A stretch of DNA of 45,391 bases from CAYFKJ01 sp964528595. Lineage in GTDB: Bacteria; Pseudomonadota; Alphaproteobacteria; UBA2966. Both the position numbers and the translations under genes were made by a program. This document shows positions 23,155 to 33,802 of the stretch, in pieces. Below the pieces are notes generated by a model, which made no database searches, was not told the DNA's origin, and saw only the letters and a list, made by a program, of their open reading frames with translations. Numbering within the stretch: position 1 is the first letter of the stretch; the number at the start of each line of letters is the position of its first letter. The stretch spans positions 1 to 45,391 of the forward strand of contig CAZGTM010000029.1 in assembly GCA_964528595.1 (NCBI GenBank), in the 5' to 3' direction.

Positions 23155-24345
23155 ATGACCCAATCGAACTACGCCTCCGCCCATCCGACGGCGAGCATCA
23201 GCGCCAAGCGGTTTCAGTATTCGCCCTACTTTCACTGTTATGCCAACCCGCAAGCGGTCCTCGGCGTCTATGCGAAACGCTTTTATCCGCTGTCGTTGGG
23301 TGAAGACCCCATCAAGCGGTATTGGGCGCTGCGCCAGAACGCCGTGATGTTCGATGTGCCGGAAAAGCCCATCGAGATTTCCGGCCCCGATGCCGTGCGA
23401 TTGCTGGAGCGGGTTTTCTGCCGCCACGTCGCCAGCCTCAAAGTGGACCGGGCGCGCTATGCCATCGCCTGCCTGCCCGACGGCGGCATCCTGATGGATG
23501 GCGTCCTGATGCGCCTGGGCGAAGACCGCTTTTGGTACGTCCAGGCCGACGGGGAGTTTGAAACCTGGCTGAGGGCGCATGCTCTCGGCCTGGACGTCGC
23601 GATCCGCGATCCCAATTCCTGGGCCCTGCAGATCCAGGGCCCCAACTCACTGGCGGTCCTGGCTGCAGCCAGCGATGACGGAGGGCCTGAAAATTTCGGC
23701 TATTTCCATGTCCGGGAGTGCCGGTTTGGCGGTCAGGATTTGCTCATATCGCGTACGGGATGGACTGGTGAGCTCGGCTTCGAGATCTACACGAACGACA
23801 AAACCGACGGTGAAGCGTTGTGGTGCCACGTGATGGCTGCCGGCGAGGCTACCGGCTTGGTTTCCAGCGCCCTGGAATCCATGGGCATCCGCCGCATCGA
23901 AGCCGGCATACTGGACAACGGCACCGACATCGATCCCTCGATGACACCCTTCGATGCTGGGCTCGGCGCCTTCGTCGATCTCGATAATAAAGACTTCATC
24001 GGGCGGGAGGCCTTGCTCAACGCCGATCGCGAACCGCTGCTTCATGGGCTGACCTGCCCATCCGCCGCTCCCCTTTCCGGTCTTAAGGTTTTGGGAAGCG
24101 GCACACCCATCGGCCACATGACCGCGGGCGCCTGGTCGCCCTACCTCGACTGCGGCGTGGGCTATGTTCGTTTGCGCGCGGCCGGGTTAGTAGATGCCGG
24201 CGCCGTGACCCTCGTCGACCGCGAAGGAAACGCCCACCCTGCGGGAATCGTGCCGTTGCCGTTCTACGACGCAGCCAAGGAGATTCCGAGGGGTTTGGAT
24301 AAACATATTCCGCTCAGGAATGGACTCCCGCTTTCGCGGGAGTGA
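23155..24345 (+). CDS. GcvT/DmdA-like folate-dependent aminomethyltransferase
   Basis: About 396 residues from ATG 23155. A TTG at 23134 would add seven residues. The N-terminal RFQYSPYFHCYANPQAV and WALRQNAVMFDVPEKPIEISGPDAVRLLERVFCR resemble DMSP demethylase (DmdA) and related GcvT-fold enzymes. QIQGPNSLAVL and RTGWTGELGFEIYT match the folate-binding core, where glycine-cleavage GcvT has Tyr and DmdA has Trp at the RTGW position. RRIEAGILDNGTDID and PFDAGLGAFVDL are conserved. It transfers a one-carbon or methyl group to tetrahydrofolate. DMSP is possible but unproven. The stop and last seven codons lie in a REP-type hairpin, indicating C-terminal extension by repeat insertion. Confidence 0.82.
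   Translation: MTQSNYASAHPTASISAKRFQYSPYFHCYANPQAVLGVYAKRFYPLSLGEDPIKRYWALRQNAVMFDVPEKPIEISGPDAVRLLERVFCRHVASLKVDRARYAIACLPDGGILMDGVLMRLGEDRFWYVQADGEFETWLRAHALGLDVAIRDPNSWALQIQGPNSLAVLAAASDDGGPENFGYFHVRECRFGGQDLLISRTGWTGELGFEIYTNDKTDGEALWCHVMAAGEATGLVSSALESMGIRRIEAGILDNGTDIDPSMTPFDAGLGAFVDLDNKDFIGREALLNADREPLLHGLTCPSAAPLSGLKVLGSGTPIGHMTAGAWSPYLDCGVGYVRLRAAGLVDAGAVTLVDREGNAHPAGIVPLPFYDAAKEIPRGLDKHIPLRNGLPLSRE
24324..24343. repeat. REP-like palindrome overlapping the stop of the GcvT-like gene
   Basis: ACTCCCGC and GCGGGAGT form perfect 8-bp arms around a TTTC loop. Together with the flanking bases (GGAATGG before, GACGG after) this matches the widespread palindromic element whose reading on one strand gives peptides of the RHSRESG type. 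Here the TGA stop (24343-24345) is inside it. It may also act as a terminator for either convergent gene. Confidence 0.7.
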
Positions 24346-24397
24346 CGGTTGGGCGGTCGGCACCTCTTCGGCATCATTCCCGTATTTGAAGCCAGCC

Positions 24398-25945
24398 CTA
24401 TATCCTTTCCTTCCGCGCCGCCCAGTAGCGGTCGCGCAGATGCCGTTTGTAGAGCTTGCCGGTGGGCAGGCGCGGTAGTTCCGCTTCGAAATCGATAGAT
24501 CGCGGGCATTTTTGGCGGGACAAGTGGTCGCTGCAAAAAGCCATCAGTTCTTCCGCCAGTTCTTCACCAGGATCGAAACCGGGCATGGGCTGCACCACCG
24601 CCTTGACCTCCTCGCCTAGATCTTCGTTTGGGACGCCGAAAACCGCGGCATCCGCCACTTTGGGATGGGTAATCAGCAGGTTCTCGCATTCCTGCGGGTA
24701 GATGTTGACGCCGCCGGAGATGATCATGAAGGTCGCGCGGTCGGTGAGATAAAGGAAATTGTCCGCGTCGATATAACCCATGTCGCCCACCGTGCTCATG
24801 GTGCCGTCCGCCGATTTGGCCTCCGCCGTGCGTTCCGGGTCGTTGAAGTACTCGAACTCGGTCGCCGTCTCGAACCAGACCGTTCCCGGCGTGCCCGCCG
24901 AGCAGGGTTTCATTTCGTCATCCAGGATGTGGAGTACGCCCAGCAGGACCTTCCCGACGCTTCCCCGATGGGCTAGCCACTCCTCTGAATCGCAGGCGGT
25001 AAAGCCAAGTCCCTCCGTCGCGCCGTAGTACTCGTGAATGATCGGCCCCCACCAGCCGATCATCTGTTCCTTGACCGGTATCGGACACGGCGCGGCCGCA
25101 TGGATGGCGATTTCCAGCGACGAGATTTCATATCCGTCGCGCACCTCTTCCGGCAGTTTGAGCATGCGGGAAAACATGGTCGGCACCAGCTGGCTGTGGG
25201 TGACCTGATATTTGCCGATCAGGCTCAGATAGAACTCGGGATCGAAGCGTTCCATGATGATGACCGTGCCGCCGAAACGGATGGTGAAATTCACCGCCGC
25301 ATTGGGCGCTGAATGATAGAGCGGCGCCGGCGAGAGGTAGATCATGCCTTCCCGGTAGCGCCACAGGTTCTGCAGGAACTGATAAAGCGGCGTGTTGTGT
25401 TCGGGCGCCTCGTCCGCCATCGGCCGCAGGATGCCCTTGGGCTGACCCGTCGTGCCGGAGGAATAGAGCATCGACGCGCCGAAACTCTCGTCCGCGACCG
25501 GGCTATCGGGCAAAGACGCCGTGACGGCTTCGAGATTGACGACCTTGTCGCCCTCCCCCGGCCCGTCCACCACCACGCAAAGCCGCACGTCCGGGCATTG
25601 TTCCAGGGCGGCCAGGGCAACCTCCCGGCGCGCCTCGGAGGTAATCAGGATCCGGCTTTCGCTGTTGTTGACGATGTAGGCCAGCTCGTCGGCGGTCAGG
25701 AAGGAATTGACGCAGGTGTAGTAAAGCCCCGTCCGCTCCCCCGCACCGCAGGCTTCCAGGTAACGGGCATTGTTTTCCATGAAGATGGCATAGTGATCGA
25801 GGCGTTTGAGCCCATGCTTGCGCAGCAGGTGCGCCAGGCGGTTGCAGCGCGCCTCGAATTCACCGTAGGTCACGACCTCGCCGCTTTCCGCCATGATGAA
25901 GGCCGGTTTGTCGGGATGCCGGCCGGCATGTTCGCCCGGATACAT
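24398..25945 (-). CDS. AMP-dependent acyl-CoA synthetase
   Basis: I chose ATG 25945 (MYPGEHAGRHPDKPAF) because GGGGGAG lies 6 nt upstream. The frame is open to 25996. The 515-residue adenylate-forming enzyme shows the P-loop SMLYSSGTTGQPKGI, the A5-like EYYGATEGLGFTACDSEE, the A7/A8 motif GDMGYIDADNFLYLTDRATFMIISGGVNIYPQE, and the C-terminal catalytic lysine region LPRLPTGKLYKRHLRDRYW. It activates a carboxylic acid to acyl-AMP and then acyl-CoA. The clade is of medium/long-chain or aryl type and the substrate is not readable. It converges with the GcvT-like gene, with 52 bp between stops. No operon partner is visible. Confidence 0.93.
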   Translation of the reverse strand: MYPGEHAGRHPDKPAFIMAESGEVVTYGEFEARCNRLAHLLRKHGLKRLDHYAIFMENNARYLEACGAGERTGLYYTCVNSFLTADELAYIVNNSESRILITSEARREVALAALEQCPDVRLCVVVDGPGEGDKVVNLEAVTASLPDSPVADESFGASMLYSSGTTGQPKGILRPMADEAPEHNTPLYQFLQNLWRYREGMIYLSPAPLYHSAPNAAVNFTIRFGGTVIIMERFDPEFYLSLIGKYQVTHSQLVPTMFSRMLKLPEEVRDGYEISSLEIAIHAAAPCPIPVKEQMIGWWGPIIHEYYGATEGLGFTACDSEEWLAHRGSVGKVLLGVLHILDDEMKPCSAGTPGTVWFETATEFEYFNDPERTAEAKSADGTMSTVGDMGYIDADNFLYLTDRATFMIISGGVNIYPQECENLLITHPKVADAAVFGVPNEDLGEEVKAVVQPMPGFDPGEELAEELMAFCSDHLSRQKCPRSIDFEAELPRLPTGKLYKRHLRDRYWAARKERI

Positions 25946-26030
25946 GGATGCTCCCCCGTTCGATACTCCGCTTGGATAGTTTATCCACGCCGACACGGTT
26001 GCCTAGGCTGTAATCCGTCCCGACCGCCAA

Positions 26031-26058
26031 CAAAAAACCCGCCGGAGGGCGGGTTTTC
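26031..26058 (-). terminator. Intrinsic terminator downstream of tRNA-Pro
   Basis: On the minus strand, AACCCGCC, a CTCC loop and GGCGGGTTTTTT form a hairpin with a T-run, just after the CCA end of the tRNA. Confidence 0.85.
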
Positions 26059-26060
26059 GT

Positions 26061-26137
26061 TGGTCGGGGGGACAGGATTTGAACCTGCGACCGCTCGGCC
26101 CCCAGCCGAGTGCTCTACCAGACTGAGCTACCCCCCG
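26061..26137 (-). tRNA. tRNA-Pro (anticodon GGG)
   Basis: Full cloverleaf on the minus strand: acceptor CGGGGGG paired with CCCCCCG, D-arm GCTC/GAGC, anticodon stem CTCGG/CCGAG with loop CTGGGGG (anticodon GGG), 5-nt variable loop, T-arm GCAGG/CCTGT with TTCAAAT, discriminator A, and an encoded CCA (26061-26063). Total 77 nt. It follows the ihfA-MerR pair on the same strand. Confidence 0.97.
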
Positions 26138-26218
26138 TCAGGTCACGTTGATCGCGAAATATCGTGGCTTGGGGCTGAGGCAGGCGGACTATATAGACAC
26201 CGCCTCGGGACTGCAAGG

Positions 26219-26653
26219 TTAACGCTTACGCCGTCTCAGGAGGTCCCGCAGGGTGCCCAATTCCTCCGCAACGGCTTCCAAATCCCGCCGTTTCAGGGCG
26301 CTCATCGCGGGCTCGCCCTGCCCCGCTTTTTCGGAAGCCGGCTTTTCCTCCGCCTTGTTCCCGGATTTGCGCGAATTGGAATCGCGCAATACTTTTTGCA
26401 CGCCCTTGATCGTATAACCATCCTGGTAGAGCAATGTCCGGATGCGTTCGAGCAAAGCGACGTCTTCAGGACGGTAGTAGCGCCGCCCGCCGCCTCTTTT
26501 CAGCGGTTTGACCTGCGAGAATTTGCTTTCCCAGAAGCGCAGCACGTGCTGCGGCACATCGAGTTCCGTCGCGACCTCGCTGATGGTGCGGAAGGCGCTC
26601 GGCGATTTGCGGCCGCGCCGGCCTTCCGTTTCGGATGTCGCGGCGTCGGACAT
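26219..26653 (-). CDS. MerR-family DNA-binding protein
   Basis: A 144-residue protein with a MerR winged helix at about 20-95: AFRTISEVATELDVPQHVLRFWESKF, RRYYRPEDVALLERI and LLYQDGYTIKGVQKVLRD. The tail is charged, with a basic C-terminus (LLRRRKR). No cysteine effector site is present, so it is not a metal sensor of the classic type. Its position 4 bp after ihfA is conserved in alphaproteobacteria, and its regulatory target is not known. tRNA-Pro lies 82 bp further downstream. Confidence 0.92.
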   Translation of the reverse strand: MSDAATSETEGRRGRKSPSAFRTISEVATELDVPQHVLRFWESKFSQVKPLKRGGGRRYYRPEDVALLERIRTLLYQDGYTIKGVQKVLRDSNSRKSGNKAEEKPASEKAGQGEPAMSALKRRDLEAVAEELGTLRDLLRRRKR

Positions 26654-26657
26654 CAGT

Positions 26658-26984
26658 TCAGGCGGCGCCGGATCCCGAGGACGGCCTGGAGAGAACCTGA
26701 TTGATTCTATCCTTCAAGACATGGGACGGCCGGAAGACAAGGACGCGCCGGGGCAAGATCGGGACTTCCTGCCCGGTTTTGGGATTGCGCCCCACACGCT
26801 CGCCTTTTTCGCGCACATAAAAACTGCCGAATGAGGAAATCTTGACGGTCTCGCCCGTAACCAGATGACCCGCGACTTCGTTCAAAACGGATTCAACCAA
26901 ATCAGCTGATTCGTTGCGTGACAGGCCGACTTCCTGATAGACCGCTTCGCTCAATTGCGCGCGGGTTACTGTTCTTTCGGACAT
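26658..26984 (-). CDS. ihfA: Integration host factor subunit alpha
   Basis: A 108-residue HU/IHF-family protein: TVTRAQLSEAVYQEVGLSRNESADLVESVL at the N-terminal helices, GETVKISSFGSFYVREK, and the DNA-intercalating arm GRNPKTGQEVPILPRRVLVFRPS. It is the IhfA half of the IHF heterodimer that bends DNA at specific sites. The ATG at 26984 has a near-perfect GGGAGGTAACGCA leader. It sits in the conserved fabH-ihfA-MerR order and may be partly transcribed from the plsX-fabH promoter across the 128-bp gap. Confidence 0.96.
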   Translation of the reverse strand: MSERTVTRAQLSEAVYQEVGLSRNESADLVESVLNEVAGHLVTGETVKISSFGSFYVREKGERVGRNPKTGQEVPILPRRVLVFRPSHVLKDRINQVLSRPSSGSGAA

Positions 26985-27112
26985 TGCGTTACCTCCCGAC
27001 AGAACTCACCCTAATGCCAGCGAATAAATCCGTCAATATCAAAGGGATGCACGGCGTCGTTCAGCCGGGATCATGGCCGAATTTTTAGCGTCGATTGGGG
27101 AATATGGCGGTT

Positions 27113-28090
27113 TTACCAGCGAACGAGGCTGGCGCCCCAGGTAAATCCGCCGCCCATGGCTTCCATAAGCAGGAGGTCTCCGGACTTGATGCGGCCGTCG
27201 GAAACCGCGGTATCCAAGGCCAGCGGCACGGACGCGGCGGAGGTATTGGCGTGTACATCGACGGTAACGATGAGCTTTTCCGGATCGATTTTCAACTTTC
27301 TCGCAGTCCCGTCCAGAATCCGCTTGTTCGCCTGATGGGGTACTACCCAGTCAATTGCGTCAGGCTTTAATTCCATAATATCAAGGACTTCTCCGACGAC
27401 GCTCGCCAAATTTGTTACCGCGTGACGGAACACCTCACGGCCGGCCATTCTCAGATATCCGGTCGATTGCGTCATCGACGGACCGCCATCCACATATAAG
27501 AGATCGTGGTGGCGCCCATCGGAATGAAGCTTTGACGTCAGGATGCCCCGATCGTCGGCGCTTCCGGTCCCTTCGGCTGCTTGCAGCACGACCGCCCCTG
27601 CGCCATCGCCAAACAGGACGCAGGTGGTGCGATCCTCCCAATCAAGGATGCGGGAGAAGGTTTCCGCGCCGATGACGAGGGCGCGGCGGGCTTGTCCGGA
27701 TTTAACAAAATTGTCAGCGACATTCAGGGCATAAATGAAGCCCGAACAAACGGCCTGAACATCAAAGGCAAAGCCCGACGTCATGCCCAGTTTCATCTGC
27801 ACTTTGGTGGCCGTGGCCGGAAACGTTTCGTCGGGCGTTGCCGTGGCGACTACGATCAGGTCGATATCGGACGCTTCGAGGGCGGCCGACTGCAGCGCCG
27901 CACGCGCCGCTTCGACAGCCAGGTCGGAGGTGTATTCACCCTCCGCGGCGACATGGCGGCGGCGAATGCCAGTGCGGGCGATGATCCACTCGTCGGTGGT
28001 ATCGACGATTTCCGTCATTTCTTGATTGGTTATCACGCGCTCCGGCAGGTATGAACCGCAGCCGACGATATGGGATCGAATAATACTCAA
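27113..28090 (-). CDS. fabH: 3-oxoacyl-ACP synthase III (FabH)
   Basis: A 325-residue thiolase-fold enzyme with the catalytic triad Cys115 (VQAVCSGF), His252 (VVPHQANKR) and Asn282 (VHANTSAAS), and the N-terminal block GCGSYLPERVITN. It condenses acetyl-CoA with malonyl-ACP to start fatty acid synthesis in the cytoplasm. The start must be the TTG at 28088-28090: the conserved N-terminus leaves no downstream ATG, and TTGA overlaps the plsX TGA by 4 nt, so translation is coupled to plsX. Confidence 0.96.
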   Translation of the reverse strand: MSIIRSHIVGCGSYLPERVITNQEMTEIVDTTDEWIIARTGIRRRHVAAEGEYTSDLAVEAARAALQSAALEASDIDLIVVATATPDETFPATATKVQMKLGMTSGFAFDVQAVCSGFIYALNVADNFVKSGQARRALVIGAETFSRILDWEDRTTCVLFGDGAGAVVLQAAEGTGSADDRGILTSKLHSDGRHHDLLYVDGGPSMTQSTGYLRMAGREVFRHAVTNLASVVGEVLDIMELKPDAIDWVVPHQANKRILDGTARKLKIDPEKLIVTVDVHANTSAASVPLALDTAVSDGRIKSGDLLLMEAMGGGFTWGASLVRW

Positions 28091-29136
28091 GAGCCGACCG
28101 CTTCCGATGAGGGTTCCCTGGGTGGGGCGATATGGAGTAAATCCTCGTGGATTCGGTCGGCAAAATCACCCCTGATCATGTCGACGGTAACACCAATGGC
28201 GTTGGCGAAGCCCGCGGCTTCCGTCCCGCCGTGGCTTTTGACCGCCACCCCGTTGAGCCCAAGGAACATGGCGCCGTTATAGTTGGCCGGATCGAAGTGT
28301 GCGCGCAACCGGTCCAGCGCGGGCTTGGCCAAAACGTAACCCAACATGGAGAAGAGCGAACTCCGAAAGGACTCTCTCAGAAAACTTGTATAAAGCCGGG
28401 CCGTTCCCTCGATCCCCTTGAGCACCATGTTGCCGGTGAAGCCGTCAGTGACAAAGACATCGGCGGTGCCCTGTCCGATGGCATCGGCCTCGACAAAGCC
28501 GCAGTACTCGAAGGCAAATTCACTGTCCCTGAGGATTTGACCGGCGGCTTTGACAACCTCATTGCCCTTCAGGTCTTCGACCCCGACATTGAGAAGCCCG
28601 ACTTTGGGCCGCTCGATACCCAGCTCGATACGAACGAATGCCGCTCCCATGATGGCGAACTGGACGAGGTTGTTGGCGTCGCATTCGACGTTGGCACCGA
28701 GATCCAAAATGGCGCTCTCGCCCTTCTTGGTCGGCACGATCGAAACCATCGCCGGGCGGTCGATACCGGTGTGGGTTTTCAGCACATACTTGGACATCGC
28801 CATCAGGGCGCCGGTATTTCCGGCCGAAACCACACCTTGGGCATCGCCGTCCTTCACCGCGTTGATGGCCAGACGCATGCTGCTTTCCCGCCCGCGCCGC
28901 AAGGCCTGGGCGGGTGCATCGTCCGAACCGATCGCCTGATCGGTATGGCGAACCTCGACGCAGTCCTTTAATTCGGGATGCGCCGCCAACAATGGTTGCA
29001 ACCTGGCTTCGTTGCCAAACAGCAGAAACCGCAGCTCGGGATACCGTTCGCGCGCAAGCGACATGCCACCGACGACCATATCGGGCGCTTTATCGCCACC
29101 CATGGCGTCCAGCGATACCGTCAATCCGGTACTCAA
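28087..29136 (-). CDS. plsX: Phosphate acyltransferase PlsX
   Basis: A 349-residue protein with the family start LTVSLDAMGGDKAPDMVVGG, the GNTGALMAMSKY block and the central DLGANVECDANNLVQFA. It converts acyl-ACP to acyl-phosphate for membrane phospholipid synthesis. The conserved N-terminus is preceded only by TTG at 29136, so a TTG start is needed. The gene is 36 bp after rpmF and overlaps fabH by 4 nt, giving the classical rpmF-plsX-fabH cluster that links ribosome and lipid synthesis. Confidence 0.96.
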   Translation of the reverse strand: MSTGLTVSLDAMGGDKAPDMVVGGMSLARERYPELRFLLFGNEARLQPLLAAHPELKDCVEVRHTDQAIGSDDAPAQALRRGRESSMRLAINAVKDGDAQGVVSAGNTGALMAMSKYVLKTHTGIDRPAMVSIVPTKKGESAILDLGANVECDANNLVQFAIMGAAFVRIELGIERPKVGLLNVGVEDLKGNEVVKAAGQILRDSEFAFEYCGFVEADAIGQGTADVFVTDGFTGNMVLKGIEGTARLYTSFLRESFRSSLFSMLGYVLAKPALDRLRAHFDPANYNGAMFLGLNGVAVKSHGGTEAAGFANAIGVTVDMIRGDFADRIHEDLLHIAPPREPSSEAVGS

Positions 29137-29172
29137 AACGGGGGCGCTCCGGTTCTTTCCGGAAGAGCCGGG

Positions 29173-29355
29173 CTATGCCGCCGTGGAGTCGACGACCTCA
29201 CGGCCGTTGTAGTGGCCGCATTCGGGGCAAACGTGGTGGGGGCGCTTCAGCTCGCCGCATTCCGTGCATTCTTCATGGGCTTCGGATGCCAATGCATCGT
29301 GAGCTCGTCGCATGTTTCGTTTCGACGTAGAGATCTTCTTCTTAGGTACGGCCAT
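29173..29355 (-). CDS. rpmF: 50S ribosomal protein L32
   Basis: The open frame extends to 29418, but MAVPKKKISTSKRNMRRAHD at 29355 is the universal L32 start and gives 60 residues. The four cysteines Cys30, Cys33, Cys43 and Cys46 (CTEC and CPEC) form a zinc ribbon, so this is the C+ form of L32. AGAGGAACTGGAAG lies upstream. It sits between DUF177 (yceD) and plsX, as in many bacteria. Confidence 0.97.
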   Translation of the reverse strand: MAVPKKKISTSKRNMRRAHDALASEAHEECTECGELKRPHHVCPECGHYNGREVVDSTAA

Positions 29356-29429
29356 AACTTCCAGTTCCTCTGATTTTCCCATTTGCAGCGGCGTTCCGCC
29401 GCACGGGTACTCGGTCATTTGCGCGGATA

Positions 29430-30086
29430 TTAACCGCCGTTCTTCAATTTCTCCAGGACGGCGAACGGGGAAACCGCTCCATCATCGTCCTCTGCCGCAC
29501 CGCCCGAAGTCCTGTAAGGCACCGCCTCGACACCCGGCGCGCGCGGGTAGGGATCCAGGGCCAGCGACAAATTCTCTGCAATCGCGTCGCCGATATCAAA
29601 CTCGCCGTCTCGCATTACCTCCGGCGGATCAACCTCGTCAACGTCGACAAATACCTCACCTTCGGTTCGCCCATCCAGTTCGCTCAGCAACTCCGCGTCC
29701 GTCATATCAACACCTTCAGGGAGGTAGTCGACTTCGAACCCGTGCTCCACCTTGTTTGCCACCGGTTCGAGCGTGACCACGCAGGACTGTAGCACATCGG
29801 CGACAAATTTCACACGCGCCCGCACGCCTTCCGCCTTCATTCCCTTGGCGCCGCGTACCTTGAGCAGGGATACCTCGACCGACGCTTCAAGCCCGTTCAG
29901 GGACAAGAGATCGCAGCGCTCCGCCAGCCGACGACATTCTTCTCCATCGGCGGTAAAGGAGAAGCTTTCTCCCAACTCGCCGATATGATCGGCCCGGATT
30001 ATGCGGCTGAATTCGATCTCTCGATCGGTTTCGGCGCTCGTATCGGACGATTCCGCGTCTACTGGGGACTTCCCATGGGATTTCAT
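29430..30086 (-). CDS. DUF177 (YceD) protein
   Basis: The start is ATG 30086 (MKSHGKSPVDAESS), with a strong GGTGGAGGT leader. The frame stays open to 30386 but would overlap the Cbp3 gene. At 218 residues it has SRIIRADHIGELGESFSFTA at the start, VRARVKFVADVLQSCVVTLEPV in the middle and the acidic DYLPEGVDMTDAELL. It ends in the conserved IAENLSLALDPYPRAPGVE and SPFAVLEKLKNG. E. coli YceD is linked to large-subunit rRNA accumulation, and the adjacent rpmF supports a ribosome-assembly role. The exact function is unsettled. Confidence 0.93.
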   Translation of the reverse strand: MKSHGKSPVDAESSDTSAETDREIEFSRIIRADHIGELGESFSFTADGEECRRLAERCDLLSLNGLEASVEVSLLKVRGAKGMKAEGVRARVKFVADVLQSCVVTLEPVANKVEHGFEVDYLPEGVDMTDAELLSELDGRTEGEVFVDVDEVDPPEVMRDGEFDIGDAIAENLSLALDPYPRAPGVEAVPYRTSGGAAEDDDGAVSPFAVLEKLKNGG

Positions 30087-30159
30087 CGGGACCTCCACCG
30101 GTACTTTTTCCGCCGCCAATGGCGGGCGCGGCGCAAAATAGGGCCAAGTGCTTCCTGGG

Positions 30160-30717
30160 TCAACGTCTTTCGCCTTCCAAAACGGGACCAAATTCGATCT
30201 TGCCCGAAGCCACGGAATCCCAGGACTGGCTGGCCAAATTCGCCGTTTCCCGCTCGACGTATTCGGCCACCCCCTGTGCCTTGGCCGGATCAGCGTCAGG
30301 CGTGCCGTAAAGGTTCCGCTCCAGCGCCAAAGTGAACGCCTCTCGCGACGCGGACATGCCTTCATCATAGGCTTTGAGGCGGCCATAGAAGGCTTTTGCC
30401 ATGGCCTTTACCCTTTTCCCCACGCGTAGGTCGCCGACGCCCATTTCGCGCAAACTGCGGTCCAGATCGGTAATCATCGTATCGAACACGGCCTGTGACA
30501 GAGAATCGGCTTCGGCCTGTCGTTCGCCGGCCGACCTCAAGCGGCACAGGATTAGCCAGACGTGCAGGATGATCGACTCGAAGCGACCGTCGAGCGTGTC
30601 TGGAACTCCCAAACGCGTATAGAAGGGCTTTTGCCGCGCTTGCGCCACGGCCGTCGCGTACAGATGCCGCCCGGCTTCGACCTCGCTTTTTTCACCGAAT
30701 ATTTTTTTGAGAATCAT
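30160..30717 (-). CDS. Ubiquinol-cytochrome c chaperone (Cbp3/UQCC-like)
   Basis: A 185-residue protein with family blocks ATAVAQARQKPFYTRLGVPDTLDGRFE, ILHVWLILCRLR, SQAVFDTMITDLDRSLREMGVGDLRVGKRVKAMAKAFYGRL, and the end AKAQGVAEYVERE. Mitochondrial homologues (Cbp3/UQCC1) help assemble cytochrome b of complex III. In alphaproteobacteria the gene is found here, beside DUF177, rpmF and plsX. It starts at ATG 30717. The 198-bp gap to the divergent bamE-like gene contains no further gene but must carry both promoters. Confidence 0.93.
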   Translation of the reverse strand: MILKKIFGEKSEVEAGRHLYATAVAQARQKPFYTRLGVPDTLDGRFESIILHVWLILCRLRSAGERQAEADSLSQAVFDTMITDLDRSLREMGVGDLRVGKRVKAMAKAFYGRLKAYDEGMSASREAFTLALERNLYGTPDADPAKAQGVAEYVERETANLASQSWDSVASGKIEFGPVLEGERR

Positions 30718-30915
30718 GTCAATTGTTCCGGTCTCTAGTCCTTTGCGGCGATCCGGTCACGCCAGTGGGCCGCATCGTTGACAGACCCCCGCGGGCGATG
30801 CAATGGTGCCGCCGGGCGTCGCCGCATTGTGGCGGCTGCGCCCGACCACGACACAGTAGCGCAGAATTATTGATTTCGCTCCGACCGTTCATTTCGAATT
30901 CCGTACCTAGACCCG

Positions 30916-31434
30916 TTGCCCAAATTGACGAAAGTGCGCCACACGTTGCCTGACATTGATACCACTCTTCGCAAGCGGCTTATCGCCGGCTTCTTGAGCG
31001 CCGCTCTCGGTCTGGCTGCCTGCACGCCGACCGTGGAAGTCCGCGGCTACGTGCCCGACCAGGAAACCATCGACCGCTTGAAAACAGGCATCGACAACCG
31101 CCGTAAAGTCGTTCGTCTCGTCGGTTCGCCCTCCAACGTTTCAACCTTCGAGGCCGGCACCTGGTACTACATTTCGAAGAAAACCGAGCATTTGGCCTTC
31201 TTCGAGGAAAAAATCCTCGATCAGCAGGTCGTCGCTATCGATTTCGACGACAACGGCGTCGTCAAGGAGATTCGCCGCTTCACCCTGGCGGACGCCCGTA
31301 ACATCGAACCCGAGGAACGCAAGACGACATCCAGGGGCCGTGAGCTTGGCCTGCTTGAACAACTGTTCGGCAACATCGGACGTTTCACTTCCGATGCTCC
31401 TTCGGGCGGCGGCGTGCTGAGCCCCGGTCAGTAA
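30916..31434 (+). CDS. bamE: BamE/SmpA (OmlA) outer-membrane lipoprotein
   Basis: The product has a lipobox LAAC after a hydrophobic stretch (RLIAGFLSAALG) and the BamE blocks TIDRLKTGIDNRRKVVRLVGSPS, TWYYISKKTEHLAFF, and VVAIDFDDNGVVKEIRRFTLADAR. It is an outer-membrane lipoprotein of the BAM complex. No ATG exists before the signal sequence. Candidates are TTG 30916, TTG 30925, GTG 30934 and TTG 30946. I give the longest form, and GTG 30934 is also plausible. The gene is divergent from the bc1 chaperone and converges with hppA on a shared terminator. Confidence 0.92.
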   Translation: MPKLTKVRHTLPDIDTTLRKRLIAGFLSAALGLAACTPTVEVRGYVPDQETIDRLKTGIDNRRKVVRLVGSPSNVSTFEAGTWYYISKKTEHLAFFEEKILDQQVVAIDFDDNGVVKEIRRFTLADARNIEPEERKTTSRGRELGLLEQLFGNIGRFTSDAPSGGGVLSPGQ

Positions 31435-31452
31435 ATTCGACGGCGAGGCCAA

Positions 31453-31486
31453 AAAAAACCCGCCCGGTAAAACCAGGCGGGTTTTT
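31453..31486. terminator. Bidirectional intrinsic terminator between bamE and hppA
   Basis: An A-run, AACCCGCC, a short loop and GGCGGGTTTTT make a stem flanked by A and T runs on both sides, so it can stop transcription from either convergent gene. Confidence 0.9.
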
Positions 31487-31502
31487 CGCGAGTATTGTCT
31501 GC

Positions 31503-33575
<2,073 letters not shown>

Positions 33576-33802
33576 GGTTGGTATTCCTTATGTTTTGTTG
33601 ATTTCGATCGGAGCCCTGCGGCCAATTTTGTCAATAAATCCAAGAGCAAAATGAGGCTAAGCCACCACCTAACCCGGGACCCCTGTTAAAGTCGGGCGGA
33701 ACATATGTCAGAACCGCCCAAAAGGCAACCGGGTGAGGTTGAGAGTTTCCAAATGACAATACAGACGATTTTCCGGCGGCGCCGGGGCGGTCGGGAGCCC
33801 CT

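Noticed and set aside
24346..24536. Minus-strand frame reading RHSRESGSPF and neighbouring residues
   Set aside because: This is the known chance translation of a REP-type palindrome, not a gene.
25313..26704. 463-codon plus-strand reading frame
   Set aside because: It runs antisense through the acyl-CoA synthetase start, tRNA-Pro and the MerR-like gene, so it cannot be a real gene.
30087..30386. 100-residue N-terminal extension of the DUF177 gene
   Set aside because: It overlaps the bc1 chaperone gene in another frame, while ATG 30086 has an excellent Shine-Dalgarno and the expected family length.
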